Assembly: GCA_964480565.1 (NCBI GenBank)
Contig: CAYZSU010000113.1
Coordinates: 1-5,334 of the forward strand
DNA: 5,334 bases
Source: CAYZSU01 sp964480565
Lineage (GTDB): Bacteria; UBA10199; 2-02-FULL-44-16; JAAZCA01
Direction: 5' to 3'
Shown here: positions 1 to 5,334 of the stretch, in pieces
How the letters are laid out: the number at the start of each line of letters is the position of its first letter
Numbering within the stretch: the stretch's first letter is position 1
Notes under the pieces: generated by a model
Database searches by the model: none
What the model was told of the DNA's origin: nothing
The model's input: the letters and a program-made list of their open reading frames with translations, nothing else
Translations under genes and position numbers: made by a program

Positions 1-182
1 CGTCTTTATCGCCGCTAAATACGCTTGCTGCATTTTCCAAAAACTGGAGATTTCCACTTTCGAATTTGGGTGGAGTGAACATTGTAGCGACTGGAGAGCT
101 CTGCGATTGTCTCTGTTTCCTTGATTGCTGCCAAGGCTACTTTGGCCTTAAACTGATCGTCATACACCTTTCGTTTTTTCAT
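1..182 (-). pseudogene. IS3-family transposase OrfA, frameshifted, 5' part only
   Basis: This is the N-terminal helix-turn-helix half of an IS3-family OrfA (transposase_8 type), the DNA-binding partner that is normally joined to the DDE-bearing OrfB by a -1 ribosomal frameshift. Residues 1-45 contain the family pattern FKAKVALAAIKETETIAELS followed by YNVHSTQIRKWK. After Ser45 the frame reads a short unrelated tail and stops. Skipping one base (one G of the pair at 46-47) restores the expected continuation QFLENAASVFSGDKD up to the window edge. This is therefore a single-base insertion. It lies too early, and shifts in the wrong direction (+1), to be the programmed -1 site. The start is ATG at 182 or the adjacent ATG at 185, behind AAAGGGG (192-198). 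The GTG at 230 is rejected because it straddles the putative IS end. The element continues off the left edge, so OrfB is not visible. A sequencing error is the alternative explanation. Confidence 0.85.
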
Positions 183-229
183 CATTATGAACCCCTTTCG
201 TATGGGATATTTAATCCCCTGTAAGTCCA
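1..229 (-). mobile_element. Right-hand part of an IS3-family insertion sequence (orfA-proximal end)
   Basis: The identity comes from the OrfA remnant. On the minus strand the sequence from 229 begins TGGACTTACAGGGG, a plausible IS3-type terminal repeat because IS3-family ends begin with TG, and it leaves a leader of about 45 bp before orfA. The outer boundary is uncertain. A second candidate is position 274, where the minus strand reads TATAGTGGTC, like the ends of the 102-bp element at 1612-1713. The other IS end is outside the window, so neither the inverted repeat nor the target duplication can be confirmed. Confidence 0.55.
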
Positions 230-261
230 CTTAGAAATCCCTTATTTTTTGTTCGGTTTTG

Positions 262-274
262 CTCGACCACTATA
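262..274 (-). repeat. Terminal-repeat-like motif matching the ends of the 102-bp element
   Basis: The plus strand here reads CTCGACCACTATA and the right end of the element at 1701-1713 reads CTAGACCACTATA, a 12/13 match in the same orientation. The similarity stops inward of this motif. It could be the real outer end of the neighbouring IS, or the relic of another copy of the inverted-repeat element into whose edge the IS3 element inserted. Confidence 0.45.
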
Positions 275-380
275 TAATCTGGTCAGCTAGATAATCTTAA
301 CGCATTTTTGAACACTCTTAAAAACATGGAAAAATGAAAATCAGCTATTACTACACCCTTCCTGTGTTTTACCGCCCTAA

Positions 381-403
381 AGCTTGCTTGTTTTCAAGCA
401 GCT
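381..403. other. Small hairpin downstream of the yhcG pseudogene, weak terminator candidate
   Basis: AGCT and GCTTG (381-390, one bulged T) pair with CAAGC and AGCT (395-403) around a TTTT loop, giving nine base pairs. It lies about 38 nt beyond the yhcG stop. On the minus strand only TTT follows the stem, so it is at best a weak or factor-dependent terminator. The rest of 275-440 shows no convincing gene on either strand. Confidence 0.25.
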
Positions 404-440
404 CACACCGATTCAAATTCCTGTTTTTCCGCCAAAGCTG

Positions 441-1529
441 TCAGTCTTTACTCTCCTCATTACCCAACTCACGAGACAACTCGGTCTCCAGCTCCTCAAT
501 GGTTGGCAGTCTTGTGTCCAAAGGTTCTGGCAATGAACGCACAAGCTGATATTCGGCAATCCCCATTGGTTTTTCAATGCCCGAAAGCGCGTATTCGGCT
601 ACAAGCTTCTTTTTTGTTTTACACAAAAGCAATCCAATGGTTGGTTTGTCATCAGGAGCTTTAACTTGCGCATCAACAGCAGCCAAATAAAAATTAAGCT
701 GGCCTGCGTGTTCGGGTTTAAAAGGTGTGGCTTTGAGCTCAACTACCACATAGCACTTAAGCCTTGTGTGATAAAAAAGCAGATCAATAAAAAACTCGTC
801 ATCATCCACTTCTAGGCGATACTGCCGCCCCACAAATGAAAAGCCAGAACCCAGCTCTAATAAAAATCGAGTAATGTGACGCACCAAAGCGTTTTCGATA
901 TCTTTTTCGTGTGCTTCATCGCCTAATCCCAAAAAATCAAAGTAGTAGGGATCTTTTAAAATTTGCTGTGCCATTGTGGAGTCAGGCGACTTGAGATGCT
1001 TTTTAAAATTGGTAATGGCGGCCCCATGACGAAAGTGTAGCTTGTTTTTTATGTGTTGCTCTAGGGTTGTGCGCGACCAGGCTTCTTGAATGGTTTGTTT
1101 GGTGTACCATTCGCGTTCGATTGGATCTTTGATTTTGGTTAAAAGTGTTACCACATGAAACCAAGGCAATTGGGCAGCAGATTGCTGCCCAATTTTGCCA
1201 TCTGGACATAACTTTGCGAAATAACTCATGTATTTAAGATTTCTACTCGAAAACCCCTTCATATCAGGAAACTCAGCCTTCAAATCCAAAGAAAGGTGCA
1301 AAATCACTTTAGATCCTCAAGCTTGCTTGTTTTGGCGTGCTAAAATATCGCATCCAATTTCATGGTAAAGCCTAATTTGTTCCCTATTGGCAGAGAGTAC
1401 AATTTTTTGTCTGGCCCCATGTATTCTTGCCTTTAGGCGCACTAACCAGTCCGCGTAGTCACTTGGTAATGTAAGTTTTTTGTCAACCTGGTCATGTACT
1501 TCATGTTTTTTCTGATTTTTTGTTGTCAT
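441..1529 (-). pseudogene. yhcG: YhcG/DUF1016 family PDDEXK nuclease, interrupted by one in-frame stop
   Basis: The reading frame spans 362 codons, the normal size for YhcG-type proteins. It is open apart from a TGA at 1317-1319 (codon 71) where a Trp is expected, in the context NKQA-stop-GSKVILHLSLDLKAEFP. Codons 1-70 form the first part of the DUF1016 N-terminal helical domain (QIRLYHEIGCDILARQ). The rest carries the conserved FPDMKGFSSRNLKYM segment and a C-terminal PDDEXK nuclease fold. Counting from the GTG at 1307, the likely catalytic residues are Glu138, Asp175 (FFIDLLFYH), Glu190-x-Lys192 (VVELKA) and Gln203. No other damage is visible, so the mutation looks recent. The GTG at 1307 would be a poor restart because it lacks an obvious ribosome binding site and cuts the N-terminal domain. 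Translation would begin at ATG 1529, with GGAG at 1538-1541, overlapping the upstream remnant's stop by ATGA. Homologues are often found beside restriction-modification and other defence genes. Confidence 0.85.
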
Positions 1530-1611
1530 ATGAGCATCTCCATATACGGCTTAATTACATTACTAATCCGACATTGTTTTGCATAATACCAAATTTCATC
1601 CACCGTGCATT
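1526..1611 (-). pseudogene. 3' remnant of an unidentified gene upstream of yhcG
   Basis: In this frame the last codons before a TGA at 1526-1528 read VDEIWYYAKQCRISNVIKP and then YMEMLI. The composition (aromatic, Cys, Arg, no repeats) looks like a genuine protein C-terminus. The stop overlaps the yhcG ATG as ATGA, the classic arrangement of two coupled genes in one operon. The frame stays open into the 102-bp element up to an in-frame TAA at 1670-1672, but that part is element sequence, so I take 1611 as the breakpoint. I do not recognise the family. Given the YhcG neighbour, a restriction-modification or AAA-type defence protein is conceivable, but this is inference from context only. Confidence 0.5.
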
Positions 1612-1713
1612 TATAGTGGTCTAGTATGTCAAACAGTAACCAATCGTAAATAAGAAGCTTTAAAGTAGATTAGTGTCATTTAAGCTGCCTATTTGACATA
1701 CTAGACCACTATA
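1612..1713. mobile_element. 102-bp MITE-like element with perfect 22-bp terminal inverted repeats
   Basis: The left arm 1612-1633 (starting TATAGTGGTCTAGTATG) is the exact reverse complement of the right arm 1692-1713. The arms enclose 58 bp with no gene. The ends start and finish in TATA, compatible with insertion at or duplication of TA, though this cannot be proven from one copy. The size and symmetry fit a miniature element derived by internal deletion from a larger IS. Each arm contains an outward-facing TTGACA (-35 consensus; 1693-1698 on plus, 1627-1632 on minus), but no good -10 at 16-18 bp follows on either side. Transcribed, it would fold into a long hairpin. It sits exactly at the junction of two truncated genes. 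Confidence 0.75.
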
Positions 1714-1743
1714 GTAAATACCAGAGATTGTTAATATATACTT

Positions 1744-1938
1744 TTATACACCTAGTTTATCGATACGCTGCGTTTCAAGCAATTCTTTGGCGGAGTTGTA
1801 ATTGATGGCAGTATGGTAGGTAGCGTGTATGCCATGCGCGGACATGTACTCCTCTAGCACACATTGAGTCATGAGAAGAATTCCAGATTCATCATTCACG
1901 AGTAGAAAGGACAATTTAACAGGTGAAGACTTTGGCAT
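1744..1938 (-). pseudogene. Response-regulator receiver fragment, 3' truncated
   Basis: The 64-codon product starts with a receiver-like first strand and acidic loop (FLLVNDESGILLMTQCVLEE), with Asn-Asp at residues 15-16 instead of the usual Asp-Asp. It continues through what would be strand 2 and helix 2 (SAKELLETQRID), then ends in LGV and TAA. The phosphoacceptor Asp, the conserved Thr/Ser and Lys, and any output domain are all missing. The break lies about 30 bp from the inverted-repeat element at 1713, which suggests loss of the 3' part by rearrangement. The ATG at 1938 has a weak GTGAG upstream and lies 26 nt after the hybrid kinase stop, so it was probably the last gene of the same operon and the kinase's partner. 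A free-standing functional mini-receiver is unlikely without the Asp. Confidence 0.6.
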
Positions 1939-1964
1939 AAATACTCACTTTCTGAAAGATTGAA

Positions 1965-3455
1965 CTATTGTAACAAAATCTGAGGCAATGGCTTGGGAAT
2001 AACTGTAACATCCAACTCGTGAGCTATTTTTTGAATATGGGGTTTCCAATAATCCGCTGTACATAAATAGATTGGACCAAATCCTTGGATTTTCAATTCT
2101 TTGATGGCACTTTGACCATCAAATGCACTGTTATCAAAATTATAATCGACTATTGCGGATACACCGTCTCCTGACGATGCGTTTGATGCATCATAATGCT
2201 CATAGGATTCATATAACCGTGTATCAAACCCACTATTTTCAAGAAACATTTTCCACTGCTGCAACATTACCTTATCATCGTCAATAATTACGATTGGTTT
2301 TGTTTTTGGAATGGATAAGGCTAGTTTTTGCGCATAGAAATCATCGCATTGTGCGCCATCCAAAAGCCTATCATCTGGCAAAGGAATGCGAATAGCAAAA
2401 GTTGTTCCATGTCCCTTGCTCGTTTCAATGTCAATCGTGCCATCGAATTCATCCACGGTTTCCAATACGACTTTCATGCCAATACCATGGCCACTGCTTT
2501 TGCGACTGATATGATTTCCAGTTACGACTTGCTCTGCTATGTCATCGTCCATACCAGGACCATTATCACTGACATGAATACGCGCGCTATTTCCCTGCAT
2601 ATCTGTACTTACCTGCAATAGTCCCTGGCCATCCATGGCTTCAAGCGCGTTTTTAATTAAATTTCTAAAACAGCGATGCAATTTAGTGCGTCTGCCATAG
2701 AGCAATAAACTTTGTTGATAATACGCCCTTTCAAAGCCAATTTTCGAATATCTATCTTGCGCTTGAAATTCAGCGATCAATTCATCCAAAATTTTATGCA
2801 ATGAAAATACCGAATCTTCAATATCTCTGCCTTTATATTTTGCCAGTAAATCCTCTACCATATCCGATAAGTTTTGAGAGGCAAGTTCCAGGAGGGCCAG
2901 AAATTCACTATCACGTAATGGCTTGGCTCCTTTTTTTTGTAACGATGCAACACCAAACTTTATGGTGGACAATGGACTCACCACATCATGTGCTACTTGC
3001 GAAACAATTTTTCCTAATTCCTGTTCCTTCATCTTTTGTGCAAGTGCTTTTTCCTGCTCTGTAATCTTTGTAAATGCATGGCTCAATTTCTTAGCTAAAT
3101 AACCAACCTCATCTTGGCGTATAGTAAATGGCTTAAAACTCTCTTTACATTCTGTTGTATTTGTCAATGTTTCCGTTGTCTGTGCTAACTTGCAGAGCGG
3201 TTTACACATTAAATAAGAAAAAAGAATAACAACAATAGTTATTACAGCGACTGTAATAAGACCAACAATTGAAAGAAAAACAGTTTGATAAATCAATAGA
3301 TCATGAACAGACTTTTCTACAACATTCATTCTTAGCGAAATGATCGATAATCCAAATGAAAATATTAAAATAAATGCGGTAAATAATGGCAGTATTAAGA
3401 TCTGTTTGTTTAATATCGACTTATTTAGAAAAAGCTGAATCCGCTTAATCATCAT
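1965..3455 (-). CDS. Hybrid sensor histidine kinase with C-terminal receiver domain
   Basis: This 496-residue inner-membrane kinase should autophosphorylate on His and pass the phosphate to its own receiver. Two membrane helices (about 17-41 and 59-83) flank a loop of only about 17 residues, so there is no real extracytoplasmic sensor domain. A HAMP-like linker (about 84-135) and a coiled stretch (TEQEKALAQKMKEQE) follow. The dimerisation/phosphoacceptor motif is AHDVVSPLS with His156, an HD-SPL variant of the usual HE-TPL. ATPase motifs are the N box (FRNLIKNALEA, Asn265/Asn269), the G1 box DNGPGM (297-302) and the G2 box GHGIGM (322-327). The receiver has Asp392-Asp394 (IIDDDK), phosphoacceptor Asp437 (AIVDYNF), Thr466 and Lys488, and ends soon after, with a short last helix. 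All key residues are present. The gene starts 5 nt after the MFS stop. AGGGGA (3457-3462) overlaps that stop and serves ATG 3455 or, at better spacing, ATG 3452. The operon suggests it senses the peptide or its export. Confidence 0.92.
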   Translation of the reverse strand: MMIKRIQLFLNKSILNKQILILPLFTAFILIFSFGLSIISLRMNVVEKSVHDLLIYQTVFLSIVGLITVAVITIVVILFSYLMCKPLCKLAQTTETLTNTTECKESFKPFTIRQDEVGYLAKKLSHAFTKITEQEKALAQKMKEQELGKIVSQVAHDVVSPLSTIKFGVASLQKKGAKPLRDSEFLALLELASQNLSDMVEDLLAKYKGRDIEDSVFSLHKILDELIAEFQAQDRYSKIGFERAYYQQSLLLYGRRTKLHRCFRNLIKNALEAMDGQGLLQVSTDMQGNSARIHVSDNGPGMDDDIAEQVVTGNHISRKSSGHGIGMKVVLETVDEFDGTIDIETSKGHGTTFAIRIPLPDDRLLDGAQCDDFYAQKLALSIPKTKPIVIIDDDKVMLQQWKMFLENSGFDTRLYESYEHYDASNASSGDGVSAIVDYNFDNSAFDGQSAIKELKIQGFGPIYLCTADYWKPHIQKIAHELDVTVIPKPLPQILLQ

Positions 3456-3460
3456 ATCCC

Positions 3461-4825
3461 CTAGCTATGTTGATGTGGCAATTCTCCTGTTTTTCGTTGA
3501 AATCGGCGCATCAATATATTGATAACAATAGCTACTATAAGTAAAAATAATCCAGGTATAATCCAAGCAATAATCGTATTTTTGCCAAGTGCACCACTGG
3601 ATGGAAAAATGAGGAGCATTAACATCACATTTGTCAGCATAGAACCAAATGACATGATGGTTGCCCGCTCTTTGGAATGCTCTTCAGGGATATAGTGATT
3701 GACGAGCGTTTCATAGGCAGGTTGTAAAAAACCATAACCTATATTGACAATGGCTATGACCACTATAAATAAAACTACATTTATATAGCTGCTTAACGTA
3801 ATTACTCCTAATGCCGTGATTGAAATCGCAATCAATAATGCCACGCAAATCATCCATGACCATAGCGTTGCATTTGGAATGCGCTTATTCGTTTTTTTGA
3901 GATATCGCTCATTTAAAATCGTTAATGTTTTAGCGCCCACAAATGATGATACAAAACTAACCAATACCAAGACATACCAGTAAATGGTCATTTTTTCGAT
4001 ACCAAAATTATTTTTCATGGCAATGGCCCAGAAAAACAAAATAATCAGCATCACAGTCATAGAAGCAGAGAAAAATAAAATCGTATACAATACACTCTTT
4101 GTTTGAATAATGATTTGTAGCCCATTGGTTATTATCTCTTTTATTCTGACAAATGATGCTGCAAAACTAAACTTGCCCTCATAGAAGGACATTTTCTCTG
4201 TTTCCTTCATTACGATGGCACAGTACATAGCGCATAAAAGTGTTGCAATGCATACAATGGCAAATGCACCATAAATATGCCCAGAAAGATATAAACTAAT
4301 ACCAATCGTTGATCCAATGGCTTTGGCGACGATAAATGGCGTGTATGATTTGGCGATAATAGGTCCATGCCCTTCTTCGACACCTCTTTCTCGAACTGAA
4401 TCCACAATCCATGCGGTAAAGGACCCGCTATAAAATGTATGCGCTATCGACCCAGCTAAGGCAATAATAATGGCAAAGCAAAACGACGCAATAATAGAAT
4501 CGATAAAAAACATCCATGTGAGTAAAAATGCGGCTAAAGAATGAAAGATGAAGGCTAAAACAACGGTCTTTTTCCGGCCCAAATAATCGCCAATCGCACC
4601 GGTTGGCACTTCTAGGGTAATATTCAAAACTCTCCTCAAAACTATTATTGTAGCTACCAGAGTCAATGCTTTTGCATTTGCGCCCCATTTTTCATAATAA
4701 AAAATACTACTAATATATTGTAAGGTGCCAAGTATAAAACCGAAAGTTATTTCAACAATACAAACTGTTGACCAAATGTCTTTTAACTTTGGATTAATAA
4801 TATGTATTTTTTCTCTCTGTGACAT
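3461..4825 (-). CDS. Major facilitator superfamily transporter, probable peptide/product exporter
   Basis: This is a 454-residue integral membrane protein with about twelve hydrophobic helices in two six-helix halves, separated by a basic cytoplasmic loop (about 207-245). The MFS signature motif A between helices 2 and 3 is clear: GAIGDYLGRKK at 76-86. YSGSFTAWIVD (132-142) and PEEHSKERATIMS (380-392) match conserved spots of drug-efflux-like MFS proteins. The substrate cannot be read from sequence; its place directly after the small peptide gene suggests export of the processed peptide. I chose ATG 4825 rather than the upstream GTG at 4858. The GTG lies inside the peptide gene and adds an unlikely N-terminal tail, whereas the ATG begins 4 nt after the peptide stop and has GGAGTGAGAG upstream, although spacing is on the long side (about 11 nt from GAGAG). 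The stop TAG overlaps the kinase ribosome binding site, indicating coupling. Confidence 0.88.
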   Translation of the reverse strand: MSQREKIHIINPKLKDIWSTVCIVEITFGFILGTLQYISSIFYYEKWGANAKALTLVATIIVLRRVLNITLEVPTGAIGDYLGRKKTVVLAFIFHSLAAFLLTWMFFIDSIIASFCFAIIIALAGSIAHTFYSGSFTAWIVDSVRERGVEEGHGPIIAKSYTPFIVAKAIGSTIGISLYLSGHIYGAFAIVCIATLLCAMYCAIVMKETEKMSFYEGKFSFAASFVRIKEIITNGLQIIIQTKSVLYTILFFSASMTVMLIILFFWAIAMKNNFGIEKMTIYWYVLVLVSFVSSFVGAKTLTILNERYLKKTNKRIPNATLWSWMICVALLIAISITALGVITLSSYINVVLFIVVIAIVNIGYGFLQPAYETLVNHYIPEEHSKERATIMSFGSMLTNVMLMLLIFPSSGALGKNTIIAWIIPGLFLLIVAIVINILMRRFQRKTGELPHQHS

Positions 4826-4829
4826 ATAT

Positions 4830-4967
4830 TTATGTACTCTCACTCCTAGGGCCACCACCCGATGCCGTATTTATATTATTCAGCTTAATTACTGCTCTTA
4901 GAGCCACGCCTTTGATTGGCATGTGTGAACATGCTATCAGTAGGTATTTTTGAAGTGAATTTTTCAT
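4830..4967 (-). CDS. Small peptide, candidate RiPP precursor (45 aa)
   Basis: This short gene begins MKNSLQKYLLIACSHMPI, continues through a basic/hydrophobic stretch (KGVALRAVIKLNN) and ends in a Gly-rich hydrophilic tail, NTASGGGPRSEST. The layout (amphipathic leader, then a small-residue-rich C-terminal core) is what precursors of radical-SAM-modified peptides look like. It has the strongest Shine-Dalgarno in the window (AAAGGGGGAG, 4971-4980), lies between a SPASM-type radical SAM gene and an MFS exporter, and stops 4 nt before the exporter's ATG. There is no signal peptide of classic form: residues 9-13 are hydrophobic but too short. There is one Cys (13), one Tyr (8), no Trp or Phe, so three-residue aromatic cyclophanes in the core are unlikely. 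I do not recognise the family; the likely modification (thioether, epimerisation, other crosslink) cannot be called. The chance of a spurious ORF is low given RBS and spacing, but function is inferred from context. Confidence 0.72.
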   Translation of the reverse strand: MKNSLQKYLLIACSHMPIKGVALRAVIKLNNINTASGGGPRSEST

Positions 4968-4970
4968 TAT

Positions 4971-4980
4971 CTCCCCCTTT
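4971..4980 (-). promoter_or_regulatory. Strong Shine-Dalgarno for the small peptide gene
   Basis: The minus strand reads AAAGGGGGAG then ATA and the ATG at 4967. The purine run is far stronger than the ribosome binding sites of the neighbouring transporter and kinase genes. This fits a peptide needed in molar excess over its enzyme and exporter, and it is the main argument that this short frame is a gene. Confidence 0.7.
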
Positions 4981-5052
4981 TTTATCTAAAAACCATTATC
5001 TGTTTATGATAGTTATGCAAGTTAAAAGTTCTGAAAATTCTAGCAACTACAC

Positions 5053-5334
5053 CTATTTTCGTGAAAATTGATACCAACATCCCTTATCTGGGCCTAAAAA
5101 GTGTCCAAATGTTGCATAGCTCATATTTCTATCCCCGCGGCATCGCTTAAAGTAGCGACAATCCGAACAAATTTCAATTTTCCCAGCGCGAAGATCCTTT
5201 AAAATAGGGTGATTGAAAAATATGGTTTCCATATCCTCGTTCATTACATTGCCCAATGAGTGATCAAATCGACTGGATGCTTTAAATTCACCTGTATTTC
5301 CTATTACAAATCCAGAAAAACCAATATTACATGG
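5053..5334 (-). CDS. Radical SAM/SPASM protein, C-terminal end (partial)
   Basis: The frame is open to the right edge, giving the last 93 residues; the radical SAM core with its CxxxCxxC motif lies outside. What is visible is a SPASM domain, which holds auxiliary Fe-S clusters in peptide-modifying radical SAM enzymes. It has Cys2 followed by a Gly-rich strand (GFSGFVIGNTGEF), the GNV turn, an acidic helix (EDMETIF), then ILKDLRAGKIEICSDC, KRC at 63-65, RGDRN, and GPDKGCW near the end. The cysteines are 2, 56, 59, 65 and 86. Against the seven-Cys SPASM pattern (CX9-15GX4C, CX2CX5CX3C, C), positions 20 and 69 are Ser and Arg, so the second-cluster ligands (56, 59, 65, 86) are intact and the first-cluster site looks degenerate. 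The TTG at 5256 is not a real start because homology continues upstream. It lies 85 nt before the small peptide gene and probably modifies that peptide. Confidence 0.85.
   Translation of the reverse strand, partial: PCNIGFSGFVIGNTGEFKASSRFDHSLGNVMNEDMETIFFNHPILKDLRAGKIEICSDCRYFKRCRGDRNMSYATFGHFLGPDKGCWYQFSRK

Noticed and set aside
334..549. Plus-strand ORF of 71 codons
   Set aside because: It overlaps the conserved 3' end of yhcG, has no recognisable domain and no convincing ribosome binding site.
1317..1319. UGA as selenocysteine or a UGA-Trp code
   Set aside because: The family has Trp rather than Cys/Sec here, no obvious SECIS-like hairpin follows, and genes in the window use TGG for Trp and TGA as a terminal stop.
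380..1333. Exact 15-bp direct repeat AAGCTTGCTTGTTTT at 380-394 and 1319-1333
   Set aside because: It is short and simple in composition. The second copy is yhcG coding sequence next to the nonsense codon. No duplication of the flanks is seen, so it is probably chance.
1604..1632. Element-borne outward promoter for yhcG using TTGACA at 1627-1632
   Set aside because: TATAAA lies only 11 bp downstream and the sequence at 17 bp spacing (TGCACG) is not a -10 box.
2328..3064. Two plus-strand ORFs opposite the kinase gene
   Set aside because: They are antisense to well-conserved kinase motifs and read as composition shadows.
4825..4858. GTG at 4858 as the MFS transporter start
   Set aside because: It lies inside the small peptide gene, adds eleven residues before the natural ATG, and lacks the better RBS and spacing of ATG 4825.
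4993..5020. Possible promoter before the peptide gene (GATAAT at 4995-5000, TTGCAT at 5015-5020)
   Set aside because: The spacing is only 14 bp and the -35 match is weak. An internal promoter is plausible biologically but not supported well enough.

Overview
The window is moderately AT-rich bacterial DNA. Every recognisable gene lies on the minus strand, so transcription runs from right to left. The gene families (IS3-type transposase, YhcG/DUF1016 nuclease, hybrid two-component kinase, SPASM-type radical SAM enzyme, MFS exporter) suggest a Gram-negative bacterium, most likely a proteobacterium with a genome carrying insertion sequences and decaying accessory genes. A host-associated gammaproteobacterium would fit, but nothing here fixes the taxon. 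The standard genetic code holds: TGA is used as a real stop and Trp is TGG.

Right half (about 1744-5334), in transcription order: the C-terminal SPASM end of a radical SAM enzyme running in from the right edge; an unlisted 45-codon peptide gene (4967 to 4830) with a strong Shine-Dalgarno; a 12-helix MFS transporter (ATG at 4825); a hybrid histidine kinase with a C-terminal receiver (3455 to 1965); and a receiver-like gene cut off before its phosphoacceptor (1938 to 1744). From the peptide gene to the kinase the gaps are 4 and 5 nt, so these genes look translationally coupled. I read this as a candidate radical-SAM RiPP cassette: modifying enzyme, precursor peptide, exporter, and a membrane kinase that may sense the peptide or its transport. 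The peptide does not match any RiPP family I recognise.

Left half (1-1743) is genomic wreckage. A 102-bp element with perfect 22-bp terminal inverted repeats (1612-1713) sits exactly between two broken genes: the receiver gene that lost its 3' end and an unidentified gene that lost its 5' end. That second remnant overlaps the start of a YhcG/DUF1016 PDDEXK nuclease gene by ATGA. The nuclease gene is intact in frame except for one TGA in place of a Trp codon at codon 71. At the left edge is the start of an IS3-family element whose orfA carries a one-base insertion. A sequence just outside that IS (262-274) matches the ends of the 102-bp element at 12 of 13 positions.

Overall, a probably functional peptide-modification, export and sensing operon abuts a region scarred by transposition, and that scarring has probably removed the system's response regulator output.
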